From contig AP025179.1 of NCBI GenBank assembly GCA_021654635.1, forward strand, positions 4,340,001 through 4,404,000: a stretch of DNA of 64,000 nt. The letters run 5' to 3'. A model generated the notes under the pieces. The model saw only the letters and a list, made by a program, of their open reading frames with translations, was not told where the DNA came from and did no database searches. Source of the stretch: Mycobacterium kiyosense (GTDB taxonomy: Bacteria > Actinomycetota > Actinomycetes > Mycobacteriales > Mycobacteriaceae). The position numbers were made by a program, and so were the translations under genes. This document shows, piece after piece, positions 30,850-37,582 of this stretch (positions are counted from its first letter, which is position 1; every line of letters begins with the position of its first letter).

Positions 30850-31080
30850 ATGGGCGGACACCTACTGCTATTCAGCCGGACGCGGACGCTCACGCCGGGC
30901 GGCCACCCGGGCGCCGGCATCACGGTCCACTCGCGCGGCGACGGGATCATCGTGCACATCACCGACCAGGAGGGGGCCTGGTACGAGGTCTTCCTCGACA
31001 CGACCGCGACGACGAACCTCGTCGAGATGCTGACGGACGACCCGACCGTGTGGGGCTGGCGGCCACCGCCGAGGCCCTAG
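30850..31080 (+). CDS. Small hypothetical protein at the left end of the element
   Basis: A 76-residue protein that I do not recognise. The start is well supported by GAGGAGG just upstream of the ATG. It opens MGGHLLLFSRTRTLTPGG, then has alternating beta-like stretches (GIIVHITDQEGAWYEVFLD) and ends in a proline-rich tail. It reads out of the attL side, divergent from vsr. It could belong to the cargo module or be a lysogenically expressed gene. Confidence 0.6.
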   Translation: MGGHLLLFSRTRTLTPGGHPGAGITVHSRGDGIIVHITDQEGAWYEVFLDTTATTNLVEMLTDDPTVWGWRPPPRP

Positions 31081-31156
31081 CGAGACCAGGACGCCAAACG
31101 CGCGGTCCCCCACCGGATTGCCCGCGTCGGGGGCCCTCGTCGTCTCTGGGCGGTAC

Positions 31157-31300
31157 CTATTTCTGCTTCATCATGTGAGACTCGATGACGTCCACTAGCA
31201 CTACCTCCAGCAGGAGCGGATCGATCAGCTCGAAGAGTTGCGTCGCGTCTATCGTGATGATGCGGTCGCCGTTGTCGTCGGTCAGCTCCAATCGCGCCAT
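31157..31300 (-). CDS. Small acidic hypothetical protein downstream of vsr
   Basis: A 47-residue frame, MARLELTDDNGDRIITIDA followed by a hydrophobic acidic stretch (FELIDPLLLEVVLVDVIE) and a short Met/Lys tail. It starts 25 bp after the vsr stop on the same strand, so it could be translated from the same mRNA. The composition looks protein-like and antitoxin-like or regulatory in size, but the ribosome site is weak and I recognise no family. Confidence 0.4.
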   Translation of the reverse strand: MARLELTDDNGDRIITIDATQLFELIDPLLLEVVLVDVIESHMMKQK

Positions 31301-31325
31301 GTCCGAAGTCCACCACAGACGTCCG

Positions 31326-31805
31326 TCAGCGGTGGCGCACCTTGGCTGACCTCGACGGACGCGCCTTGCGGACCGCCTCCTCGATGCGGACGGCGGCCTG
31401 CGTCAGGTCCTCGTGCTCCCAGAAGCGCATGACGGTCCACCCCTCGGCAGCCAGCTGTTCGTCGGTCTGGCGATCGCGCTCCTGATTGCGTTGAATCTTC
31501 GCCCGCCAAAAGTCCGCGTTGGCCCGTGGCGCCGTGTAGTGAGTCGTGCAGCCATGCCAAAAGCAGCCATCGACGAACACGGCAATGCGCGCTGGCCTGA
31601 AGACGATGTCGGCGGTGCGGTTGAGAGACGGAATCGGCCGGGCCGAAACACGAAAGCGGAGCCCCAGCGCGTGGAGTGCCGACCTCAGCAGCTTCTCTGG
31701 CGTCGTGTCTCGGCTGCGATTCGCGCGCATCGTGGCGCGCGCGATGTGCGAGCTTGCCCACGACTCACTGCTGACGATCCCCGGCTGCAGACCCTTCGCC
31801 ACCAC
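31326..31805 (-). CDS. vsr: Very short patch repair endonuclease (Vsr)
   Basis: A 159-residue mismatch endonuclease that nicks at T:G mismatches left by deamination of 5-methylcytosine. The family core is complete: MRANRSRDTTPEKLLRSAL, ADIVFRPARIAVFVDGCFWHGC with the catalytic Asp and zinc ligands, and FWRAKIQRNQERDRQ, then VMRFWEHE. The start is GTG at 31805, with ATG 31730 as a shorter option; Vsr proteins usually keep the preceding SWASS segment, so I favour the long form. Its presence next to a C5-methyltransferase indicates cytosine-5 methylation at the host site. Confidence 0.92.
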   Translation of the reverse strand: MVAKGLQPGIVSSESWASSHIARATMRANRSRDTTPEKLLRSALHALGLRFRVSARPIPSLNRTADIVFRPARIAVFVDGCFWHGCTTHYTAPRANADFWRAKIQRNQERDRQTDEQLAAEGWTVMRFWEHEDLTQAAVRIEEAVRKARPSRSAKVRHR

Positions 31806-31824
31806 CCAACCGTACGTTCACGCC

Positions 31825-32651
31825 GTGTCGCCGGTCGCGATCCCGGAGCCCGCTGCGAGAATCGAGGGCGTGCCGGCCCAAGACGATGCCCGCGAAAACC
31901 AGATGGTCTGGATGTTCAACCTGTCGGTGCCGCCGGACCCGGGGGCGTTCCGACATTGACGCATACCTCGACCTGGAGGGGCATCCCGAGCCGATACCGT
32001 TCGAGCTGAAGTCAGCGACCAGTGACTCGGTGTCAACCGTCCGAGACTTCGGGCCGGAGCACATCGCGAAGTGGGCCCACCTGCATTGGCTGTTCGCGTT
32101 TTACGAGGCCGATGCTACAACACTGCGTCACTGCTACTACGCGTCGCCAGCGGACATGGCCGCGTGGATCGCGGACAAGCAGCAGTACGTGCGACCTGAC
32201 GAGGTGCTGGCGCAACGCGTGCCCCAGCGAATCACCGACGAAGACCTCACGGAGGTAATGGGCCCGGAGGCTGACTTTTCCATATCGGACGCGAAGCGCA
32301 TCATGAAGAAACAGTGGAAGGCTGCGCAGTACCGCGAGCGCGCCGACCTTCCCCAACCAGCGCTACTCACGCAGCGCGATGCTGGAGGTCCTCCGTGAGC
32401 GATGTGGATACGTCATCCGCCGAGGGGCGACGCTCAACAATCCACATATCGCAGAGAGTTACCTCATTGACCAAGGGCTGCAGCCCATTACGAAGGACCA
32501 CGCCGCTCGACTTCGGGAGCTCGTGCGCGAATACCTCGCGAATCGCGCGGAACAGCTAAAGGAAGGCGCCGTCCCCGCCGAGGACGTGGTCGACCCCGTG
32601 ATTCTCGATCAGGCGGCCAAAGCGGCGGATACCGACGACGCAAGCGCGTAG
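31825..32651 (+). CDS. Candidate type II restriction endonuclease, PD-(D/E)XK-like, frameshifted twice
   Basis: Three overlapping frames read as one protein of about 275 residues. The first (GTG 31825) ends WMFNLSVPPDPG; dropping one G from 31941-31945 continues into SDIDAYLDLEGHPEPIPFEL-KSAT, a nuclease-like D...ExK core. Dropping one C at 32347-32348 then continues as RADFPNQRYSRSAMLEVLRE and on to the stop at 32651. The tail overlaps the methyltransferase gene convergently by 43 bp, and the start is 19 bp from divergent vsr. A REase beside a cognate methyltransferase and Vsr is the natural reading, but I cannot name the subtype or recognition site. The breaks may be sequence errors or real inactivation. 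Confidence 0.7.
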
Positions 32652-33838
32652 GCCATCGGCGGCGGCACCGCATTGCCAAGTTGCCCTAGCTGCATATACG
32701 TTGCGCCGACCAGTGGCCAATCCTGCGGGAATCCCTGCAGCACAGCGACATCGGGCACAGCCAGTCTGAAATGGCCGTTCGCAGGCACGAAGGCTCTCGC
32801 CTCTTCGCGAGTACGCGCTACTCCGTTCGGCCAAATCTCGAGCTGTTCGAAGACTCGCTGTGCCGCAACACTATTGAGGATGCTGGTCGTGTGTCGCGGG
32901 CCGGTCAGTGTGCTGCGAATGGTCGGCGAGAGCGCATCAAAGCCGATATCGGAAAGCCCAAGAGCCTCGCGCGCTCCAAGGCACCGTTCCAACCCCTGGT
33001 CTTCGATCGACCACAAGCCGCCCTCATCGGTTTGCCTCGTATGGGTTGGTGCGGGCGGCACATAGCGCTGCGCGTCCTTCTTACGCGCGAATCCAACGAA
33101 GACGACGCGACGCCTAATCTGTGGCACCCCGTAGTCCTCTGCGCGAAGACACAACATCCGGACGTGATACCGACTGCCAAGCGGCTCAAGTATCTGAGTT
33201 CGTACGTAGCCCTCAAACTTCTTGGATGCGAGAGCTGGGACATTCTCGGCGACGAACGCCTGCGGCTTAGTCGTGTTGACGCAGCGGACGAACTCCGGCC
33301 ACATATCGCGAACGTCGGCGGCGCCAGCTTGACGGCCAGCGATAGAGAACGGCTGACACGGAGGCCCGCCATGGACAACGGCTACTTCGCTTCGCAAAGG
33401 CGACCAATCCGCCTTGGTGACGTCACCGTCGATGCCACCGTTCACAGTCCAATCGGGACGCGCGGTCCGCAGCGTTTGCGCCGCGTGTTCAAGAATCTCG
33501 AAAGAGGCCGTGTGGTTGAACCCTGCCCGGTCGAAGCCAAGATCGAGGCCACCGCCGCCACTGAACAAGGACAGTGTCGGCAGGCCATTGGGCTCCAACT
33601 GTGGCATCAAGTCCCACGGGTCGAGCTTCGGCACGTTCACGTCGTGCAGGGGGGTAGTCACACCCCGCATTGCATCGAGCTTTGCTTGGCGCGACTTGAC
33701 CGCGATATTGCGGAACTGTGCGCGTTGGCGGGCCGTAAGGTCGCGCGGCTGATGATGCGGATTCGTCGACTTGATACGTGAAGGCACGATCTCGTCGGAG
33801 TCGTCGTCTGGCAGATCCGACGTCAAATCGTTAGTCAT
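32609..33838 (-). CDS. DNA (cytosine-5-)-methyltransferase
   Basis: A 409-residue C5-methyltransferase with all key motifs in order: I (TLSLFSGGGGLDLGF), IV (HGGPPCQPFS with the catalytic Cys), VI (AENVPAL), VIII (QIRRRVVFVGF), IX (DVAVLQGFPQDWP) and X (QLGNAVPPPMAYAL). The target-recognition region lies between about 255 and 350. I chose ATG 33838 (MTNDLTSDLPDDDSDE); a GTG at 33922 is also open. The acidic N-terminal tail is unusual. It protects the element's DNA from the neighbouring endonuclease; the recognition sequence cannot be read from the protein. Confidence 0.93.
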   Translation of the reverse strand: MTNDLTSDLPDDDSDEIVPSRIKSTNPHHQPRDLTARQRAQFRNIAVKSRQAKLDAMRGVTTPLHDVNVPKLDPWDLMPQLEPNGLPTLSLFSGGGGLDLGFDRAGFNHTASFEILEHAAQTLRTARPDWTVNGGIDGDVTKADWSPLRSEVAVVHGGPPCQPFSIAGRQAGAADVRDMWPEFVRCVNTTKPQAFVAENVPALASKKFEGYVRTQILEPLGSRYHVRMLCLRAEDYGVPQIRRRVVFVGFARKKDAQRYVPPAPTHTRQTDEGGLWSIEDQGLERCLGAREALGLSDIGFDALSPTIRSTLTGPRHTTSILNSVAAQRVFEQLEIWPNGVARTREEARAFVPANGHFRLAVPDVAVLQGFPQDWPLVGATYMQLGQLGNAVPPPMAYALASSVSAALAA

Positions 33839-34048
33839 GCGGAACCACCGACGAGAACCAAAGCGATACCTCTCCTTGAGACCGCAGTCTGTTGCCGTGA
33901 TCGTAGTGTGACCCGACGACACTGCCGCGGATTCCAGAGGTTGTGTCGTCCTCGGCCCGAGCGCCCGACGGAAAAGTCCCAGACTCCGGCGACATCAGAG
34001 CCTCAATGCCATCCGTGGGTCGGTATGCCGTGCCGGGGGGGTATACCG

Positions 34049-34067
34049 GTGCCCCCGACCGGGGCAC
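34049..34067. terminator. Possible terminator hairpin downstream of the capsid gene
   Basis: GTGCCCC and GGGGCAC flank a five-base loop in the 290-bp gap between the capsid gene and the methyltransferase start. A second, overlapping pairing (GCCGTGCC at 34027 with GGCACGGC at 34063) is also possible. There is no U-tract, so termination is only a guess; the rest of this gap shows no gene. Confidence 0.3.
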
Positions 34068-34128
34068 GGCCGGACCGGCACGGGCTGGCTGCTCAACCCG
34101 TCCGGCTCCCGGCCCGGCCGTCGCTCGG

Positions 34129-34983
34129 TTACGAGGTGGCGAGCCTCAGCTGCGCGATCGCCGCGGGGTGCGGGAAGCCGAAGCCCACGCGGAGCGTGCA
34201 GCGGATCGCCGTGCGGTCGCTCGTGAAGAACGCCGAGGAGTCCACCTGCACGTCGGCGTCCTGCCTCAGGACGAACAGTGAGTACTCCTTCGTGATGCCC
34301 CACATGACGGCGCTGGCGATGTCCGGGGTGTGGAGCACCGGCACGCCGCCGACGACGCGGCGGTACTGCTGGCTCGGGTCCGGCCCGAGCAGCGGCTTGT
34401 TCGATCCGGTGGCCTCCTTGATCTTGCCGAGCAGCGCGCCGTAGAACGGGTTGACCGCCCACGCGGTGAGCTTGCCGCCCGCGATCTCGACCTGGCTGGC
34501 GAGGTCGCCGAACACGTCGAGGTTCGAGCCGAAGGCGTTAGCCGTGCCGGTGAAGCCGTTGGTCACGCCGTTGCCGACCAGCGACGGGACGCCGCTCGGG
34601 CCGTTGGGCGTGGACGCGCTGAAGTACGCGGCGTCGACCTTGCGGCGCAGGCTGTTCACCAGTCGGCTGCCGACGAGCTTCGCCGCGTCCTCGGACGAGT
34701 CGGCCAGCAGCTCGTTGGAGACCACGGTCAGGCCCGCGACCTTCTTCGGCGTGATGACCAGCTCGGCCAGGTCGAGGTCGTCGGCGGTGATCTCGGTGCC
34801 CTCCGGCGTCCAAGAGGTGTCGGGGTCAGCGGCCACGATCGGCACGCGGTACTGGTTGCTGTCGGTGCGTACGACCGTCGAGACCTGTGCGGCGACGCTC
34901 TGCGCGAGCAGCGGCTTGATGACGAGTTCGCCCACCTGCTCGGGCGTGAGGATCGAGGTCGAGTTGACTGTCGTGTTAGTCAC
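34129..34983 (-). CDS. HK97-fold phage major capsid protein
   Basis: A 284-residue major capsid protein. Family features are the N-terminal LTPEQVGELVIKPLLAQSVA, the PxxxxTSWTPEGTEIT strand, LVITPKKVAGLTVVSNELL, DAAYFSAST, the Pro-rich loop GVPSLVGNGVTNGF and the C-terminal DRTAIRCTLRVGFGF. The start is GTG with GGAAGGAG seven bases upstream. It has no long N-terminal delta domain, which fits the separate scaffold-like gene just upstream. It is the only clear virion gene in the element. Confidence 0.88.
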   Translation of the reverse strand: MTNTTVNSTSILTPEQVGELVIKPLLAQSVAAQVSTVVRTDSNQYRVPIVAADPDTSWTPEGTEITADDLDLAELVITPKKVAGLTVVSNELLADSSEDAAKLVGSRLVNSLRRKVDAAYFSASTPNGPSGVPSLVGNGVTNGFTGTANAFGSNLDVFGDLASQVEIAGGKLTAWAVNPFYGALLGKIKEATGSNKPLLGPDPSQQYRRVVGGVPVLHTPDIASAVMWGITKEYSLFVLRQDADVQVDSSAFFTSDRTAIRCTLRVGFGFPHPAAIAQLRLATS

Positions 34984-35155
34984 GACGGAACTCCTTCCCT
35001 GAGTAGCGAATAGGAACGACCGCGGGCGTGATCGCCTGCGGGTGAACCTGATTCGCCGCCGCGTCGGCGGACCCCTCAGGGGTGCCCCACTTTCCGCTGG
35101 GGTCAGCGGGCGGGCGGCGCGTCGGCTGCGGTCGCCCTTCCCGCCGATTCTATCG

Positions 35156-35647
35156 CTACCTGCGCAGGTACTTGGAGTGCTCGCGCAGCACCTCGCCGAA
35201 CGTCGCGGGCTTCTCCGGCGGCACCCCGCCTGCCCTGCCCGCGGTGCGGACCGGCCTGGGCCTGCGCGGAACCCCGGCCTCGGACCGCGCGCCTTCCAGC
35301 GCAGTGGCCAGGCCTTCGGCGTCGACGGCGCCGTGCTCGTCGAGGTGGTCCTCGACCCTCACGCCCTTGGCAGTCGCGACGTCGGCGTCGAGGCCCGCGG
35401 CCCGGCACGCCTCCATGAAGGCCACCTGGCGCGACCATGACAGCTGCGAGCGCAGCTCGTCGCGCTCGGCCTCGGCGTCCTTGAGCCGCTGTCGGACACC
35501 CGGCTTTTTGGGCTGCTCGCCCTCGTCGTCGGCGTCGTGCTCGTCGTCGCCGGGCTCGGCGTCCGTGTCGGTATCCTCGACCCACTCGGCGGTGTCGTCG
35601 TCTGCGGTGCCGGCATTGTCGGCGGTGTGGTCGTCGGTGACGGTCAT
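35156..35647 (-). CDS. Scaffold-like phage protein
   Basis: A 163-residue protein with an extremely acidic N-terminal third (repeated Asp/Glu, to about 50), a predicted coiled coil (RQRLKDAEAERDELRSQLSW) and a basic, Pro/Gly-rich C-terminus (KPATFGEVLREHSKYLRR). This layout, and its place directly before the capsid gene, is that of phage capsid scaffolding proteins; sequence identity alone does not prove it. I prefer ATG 35647 because AGGGAG is better spaced; GTG 35656 would overlap the upstream stop by four bases. Confidence 0.6.
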   Translation of the reverse strand: MTVTDDHTADNAGTADDDTAEWVEDTDTDAEPGDDEHDADDEGEQPKKPGVRQRLKDAEAERDELRSQLSWSRQVAFMEACRAAGLDADVATAKGVRVEDHLDEHGAVDAEGLATALEGARSEAGVPRRPRPVRTAGRAGGVPPEKPATFGEVLREHSKYLRR

Positions 35648-35652
35648 TGTGC

Positions 35653-35958
35653 TCACTCTCCCTGTGTCGCTTGATCTTTAAGCTGCGGCCAGCTCCGGTG
35701 CCGGACGCCCTCAGTGTGGAACTGGACTCGCGTCCTGAGGTCTGCGGGCAGCGCGTAACCGAGGTGCTCCAGCAGGATTCGCTCGGTCGGCGTCGCCGGT
35801 CTGCTCCACTGGCCCCAGTGGTCGCCGCGGGCTCGCGTGATGTCGCAGTCCTGCGTGCTGTCCTCAGACCGCTGTAGGTCGTCCGGCAGCCAGTCGAACG
35901 CCAGCCAGCCGCGGGGGTCAGGCTGGGGCTTCTGCGGCCCGATGTCGGTGTCGCTCAT
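35653..35958 (-). CDS. Hypothetical element protein (101 aa)
   Basis: A 101-residue protein that I do not recognise. It is rich in Trp, Asp and Pro (PDPRGWLAFDWLPDDLQ, DHWGQWSRPATPTERILLEHLGYALP), suggesting a small folded or adaptor protein. It overlaps the previous gene's stop by four bases and ends at the scaffold-like gene, so it belongs to the same polycistronic unit. Confidence 0.65.
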   Translation of the reverse strand: MSDTDIGPQKPQPDPRGWLAFDWLPDDLQRSEDSTQDCDITRARGDHWGQWSRPATPTERILLEHLGYALPADLRTRVQFHTEGVRHRSWPQLKDQATQGE

Positions 35959-36524
35959 GGTGTTTCCTCCTCGGTGTGCGATTCGTCGCCCAGCTCGGCG
36001 AGCTGGCCCATGATGTGGGTCGTGATCCCGTCGAGGCGCTCGCCGACGTCCTGGTCGGCGAACGGCGCGGTCAGGAACGCGACCAGCTCGGCCGCGACCG
36101 TGACGACATCGAGCCCGTCGAGCAGCCCGTGGGTCCCGAGCCGTCGCCTGGCGAGGTCGTACAGGTGCGCCCAGGAGCTCCCCGGCTGGGCCAGCTGCAG
36201 GACCGCCATGCCGACCTCGGCCTCGGCGCGGGTGCTCGTGCCGCTCTGCAGGCCGTAGATGAGCCCGCGCCGGGCCTCGCCGAGCACGAAGTCCGCCGTC
36301 GCGGCGTCGCCGTCCCAGTCGTCGCTGCCGATACGCGCGGCCGCCATCCAGGACAAGCCGCCCGCCGCCGCCAGCAGCAGCGCCGGGTCGTGGCCCTCGG
36401 CGGCCAGCGCCGCCCCCGCGACCCGCTTCGCGCGCGGGGCGTCGCCGCAGGCGTGGCGCGCCACCGCGAGCATGTCCAGCATCGCGGCGCCCATCGCCTC
36501 CGTGGGCGGTGCCTCGGTTGTCAT
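35955..36524 (-). CDS. Hypothetical helical element protein (189 aa)
   Basis: A 189-residue, alanine-rich, probably all-helical protein that I do not recognise. Segments such as ARHACGDAPRAKRVAGAALA, ARRGLIYGLQSGTSTRAEAE and VVTVAAELVAFLTAPFADQD suggest helical repeats. The ATG at 36524 has GGGGAGAC upstream. The frame stays open far upstream, but that part lies over the neighbouring gene and is not coding. It is chained by four-base overlaps to the genes on both sides. Confidence 0.7.
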   Translation of the reverse strand: MTTEAPPTEAMGAAMLDMLAVARHACGDAPRAKRVAGAALAAEGHDPALLLAAAGGLSWMAAARIGSDDWDGDAATADFVLGEARRGLIYGLQSGTSTRAEAEVGMAVLQLAQPGSSWAHLYDLARRRLGTHGLLDGLDVVTVAAELVAFLTAPFADQDVGERLDGITTHIMGQLAELGDESHTEEETP

Positions 36525-37036
36525 GGTGTCTCCCCTTCTCTCTGTCCGCCGCCGGGCGACGGCGTAGCTGGCCTGGGCCCAGGCGCGGCCGATGCGCGCC
36601 ACCTCGCGGCCCCTTGTGTGTGCCACTCGCCCTCCGCGTGGCCGCACGGCCGGGCGATCGGGCTGCCCAGGTCCGAGTGCAGGGCGAGCCGCCCGCAGGT
36701 CCAGCAGCGCATCCAGGCCGCCGCGGACCACGTCCAGCCGGACCCGTTGTGCTCGCCGATCAGCCCGGCCGCGGGGTCGTCTGTGCACAAGCGCTTGACG
36801 GCGGGCAGCGGGTTGGCGCCGACCAACAACAAGTCCCCGTCCCAGGCCCGCTCTGCGGCGTCGCGCTCGAGGCCGGGCGCGTGGGCCTCGAGGGAGGAGC
36901 CCGTGAGCCCGAGCGTGACGCGCATCAGCAGCGGGCGGCCGCCGTAGACGGTGAACCACCGCCGCCTGTGCGAGTAGGTCGTCGGCCAGTCCAGCCGCCG
37001 CGCGAACTCGCCCCACAGGGCGTCGTTGGGCCTCAT
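36521..37036 (-). CDS. Hypothetical element protein with Cys/His cluster (171 aa)
   Basis: A 171-residue protein of unknown function. The N-terminal part (MRPNDALWGEFARRLDWPTT, RWFTVYGGRPLLMRVTLGL) looks like a compact domain, and the middle contains WMRCWTCGRLALHS...RPCGHAEGEWH, which could bind zinc. The ATG has GGGAG six bases upstream and overlaps the whiB-like stop by four bases. It may bind nucleic acid, given the cluster and context, but this is inference. Confidence 0.65.
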   Translation of the reverse strand: MRPNDALWGEFARRLDWPTTYSHRRRWFTVYGGRPLLMRVTLGLTGSSLEAHAPGLERDAAERAWDGDLLLVGANPLPAVKRLCTDDPAAGLIGEHNGSGWTWSAAAWMRCWTCGRLALHSDLGSPIARPCGHAEGEWHTQGAARWRASAAPGPRPATPSPGGGQREGETP

Positions 37037-37389
37037 GCGGTGCTCCCGGCGGTTTTCGGCCCCTGGTCGCCCAGCTCTCGCCTGGGGCGTCGTTTCGGGC
37101 GGTCCGGGCGCGGCGTCCGCTCGGGGCGGCGGTTCAGTCGGCCCGCCACGACGCCGGGCGGCCGCTGCGACCTCGGCAGCGACGCGAGCCAGTCCGAGCA
37201 GTCGCGCAGCGCCGGGCAGGTCCGGCACCCGGCCATCGCCTGGCGGACGCGCCAGGACGTCGGGTCCTCCTCGTCCCAGACATCGGCGCGGCCCTTGCAG
37301 TTCGCGCGGTCCAGCCGCGGGATCTCGCCCAGGACCGATGAGATGCTCTCGACGGGGCTCACGCGGGCCACCCGTCTGTGGTGCGGCAT
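37033..37389 (-). CDS. WhiB-family iron-sulphur transcriptional regulator
   Basis: A 118-residue WhiB-like protein. Four cysteines (31, 55, 58, 64) have the family spacing C-x23-C-x2-C-x5-C for a [4Fe-4S] cluster, followed by a degenerate GVWGG-like turn (PPGVVAGRLNRR) and a long basic tail (PRPDRPKRRPRRE) for DNA contact. Mycobacteriophage-encoded WhiB proteins are known to interfere with host WhiB2 (phage TM4 is the example I recall). It is the first gene of the five-gene chain running to the scaffold-like gene, with a 19-bp palindrome nine bases upstream. Confidence 0.8.
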   Translation of the reverse strand: MPHHRRVARVSPVESISSVLGEIPRLDRANCKGRADVWDEEDPTSWRVRQAMAGCRTCPALRDCSDWLASLPRSQRPPGVVAGRLNRRPERTPRPDRPKRRPRRELGDQGPKTAGSTA

Positions 37390-37397
37390 CCGAATCC

Positions 37398-37416
37398 CCG
37401 TGTACTAAGTACACGG
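37398..37416. promoter_or_regulatory. 19-bp perfect palindrome upstream of the WhiB-like gene (putative operator)
   Basis: CCGTGTACT-A-AGTACACGG is perfectly symmetrical about the central base and sits between the whiB-like ATG (37389) and the iteron array. Its size and place fit a dimer-binding operator controlling the late/structural gene chain. No repressor gene of recognisable type is present, so the ligand could be the WhiB-like protein or a helper-phage regulator. Confidence 0.6.
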
Positions 37417-37423
37417 TGGGTTT

Positions 37424-37582
37424 CGTGAATGCCCTGGGCGTGAATGCCAGTGATTGCCAACGTGATTGCTCTGCCAGCGGTTTTGCCGGAAACGTGAATG
37501 GCGTGAATGCCCCCGTGAATGCTTTGGGCGCGTGAATGCTCTGCCAGCGGTTTTCCAAAAAACGTGAATGGGGCGTGAATGC
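37424..37582. repeat. Iteron array, putative replication origin
   Basis: CGTGAATG occurs eight times (37424, 37439, 37493, 37502, 37514, 37531, 37563, 37574), six of them as CGTGAATGC, plus two one-base variants (37450, 37461). A longer unit beginning CGTGAATGCTCTGCCAGCGG (37531) is duplicated 70 bp away (37461) with one mismatch. The array lies in the non-coding gap between the palindrome and the 3' end of the RepA-like gene. Iterons next to a replication ATPase are the usual form of plasmid and phage-satellite origins. Confidence 0.75.

Noticed and set aside
37424..37582. CRISPR array
   Set aside because: Repeats are only 8-9 bp with irregular 0-23 bp spacing and no cas genes; they fit iterons, not CRISPR.
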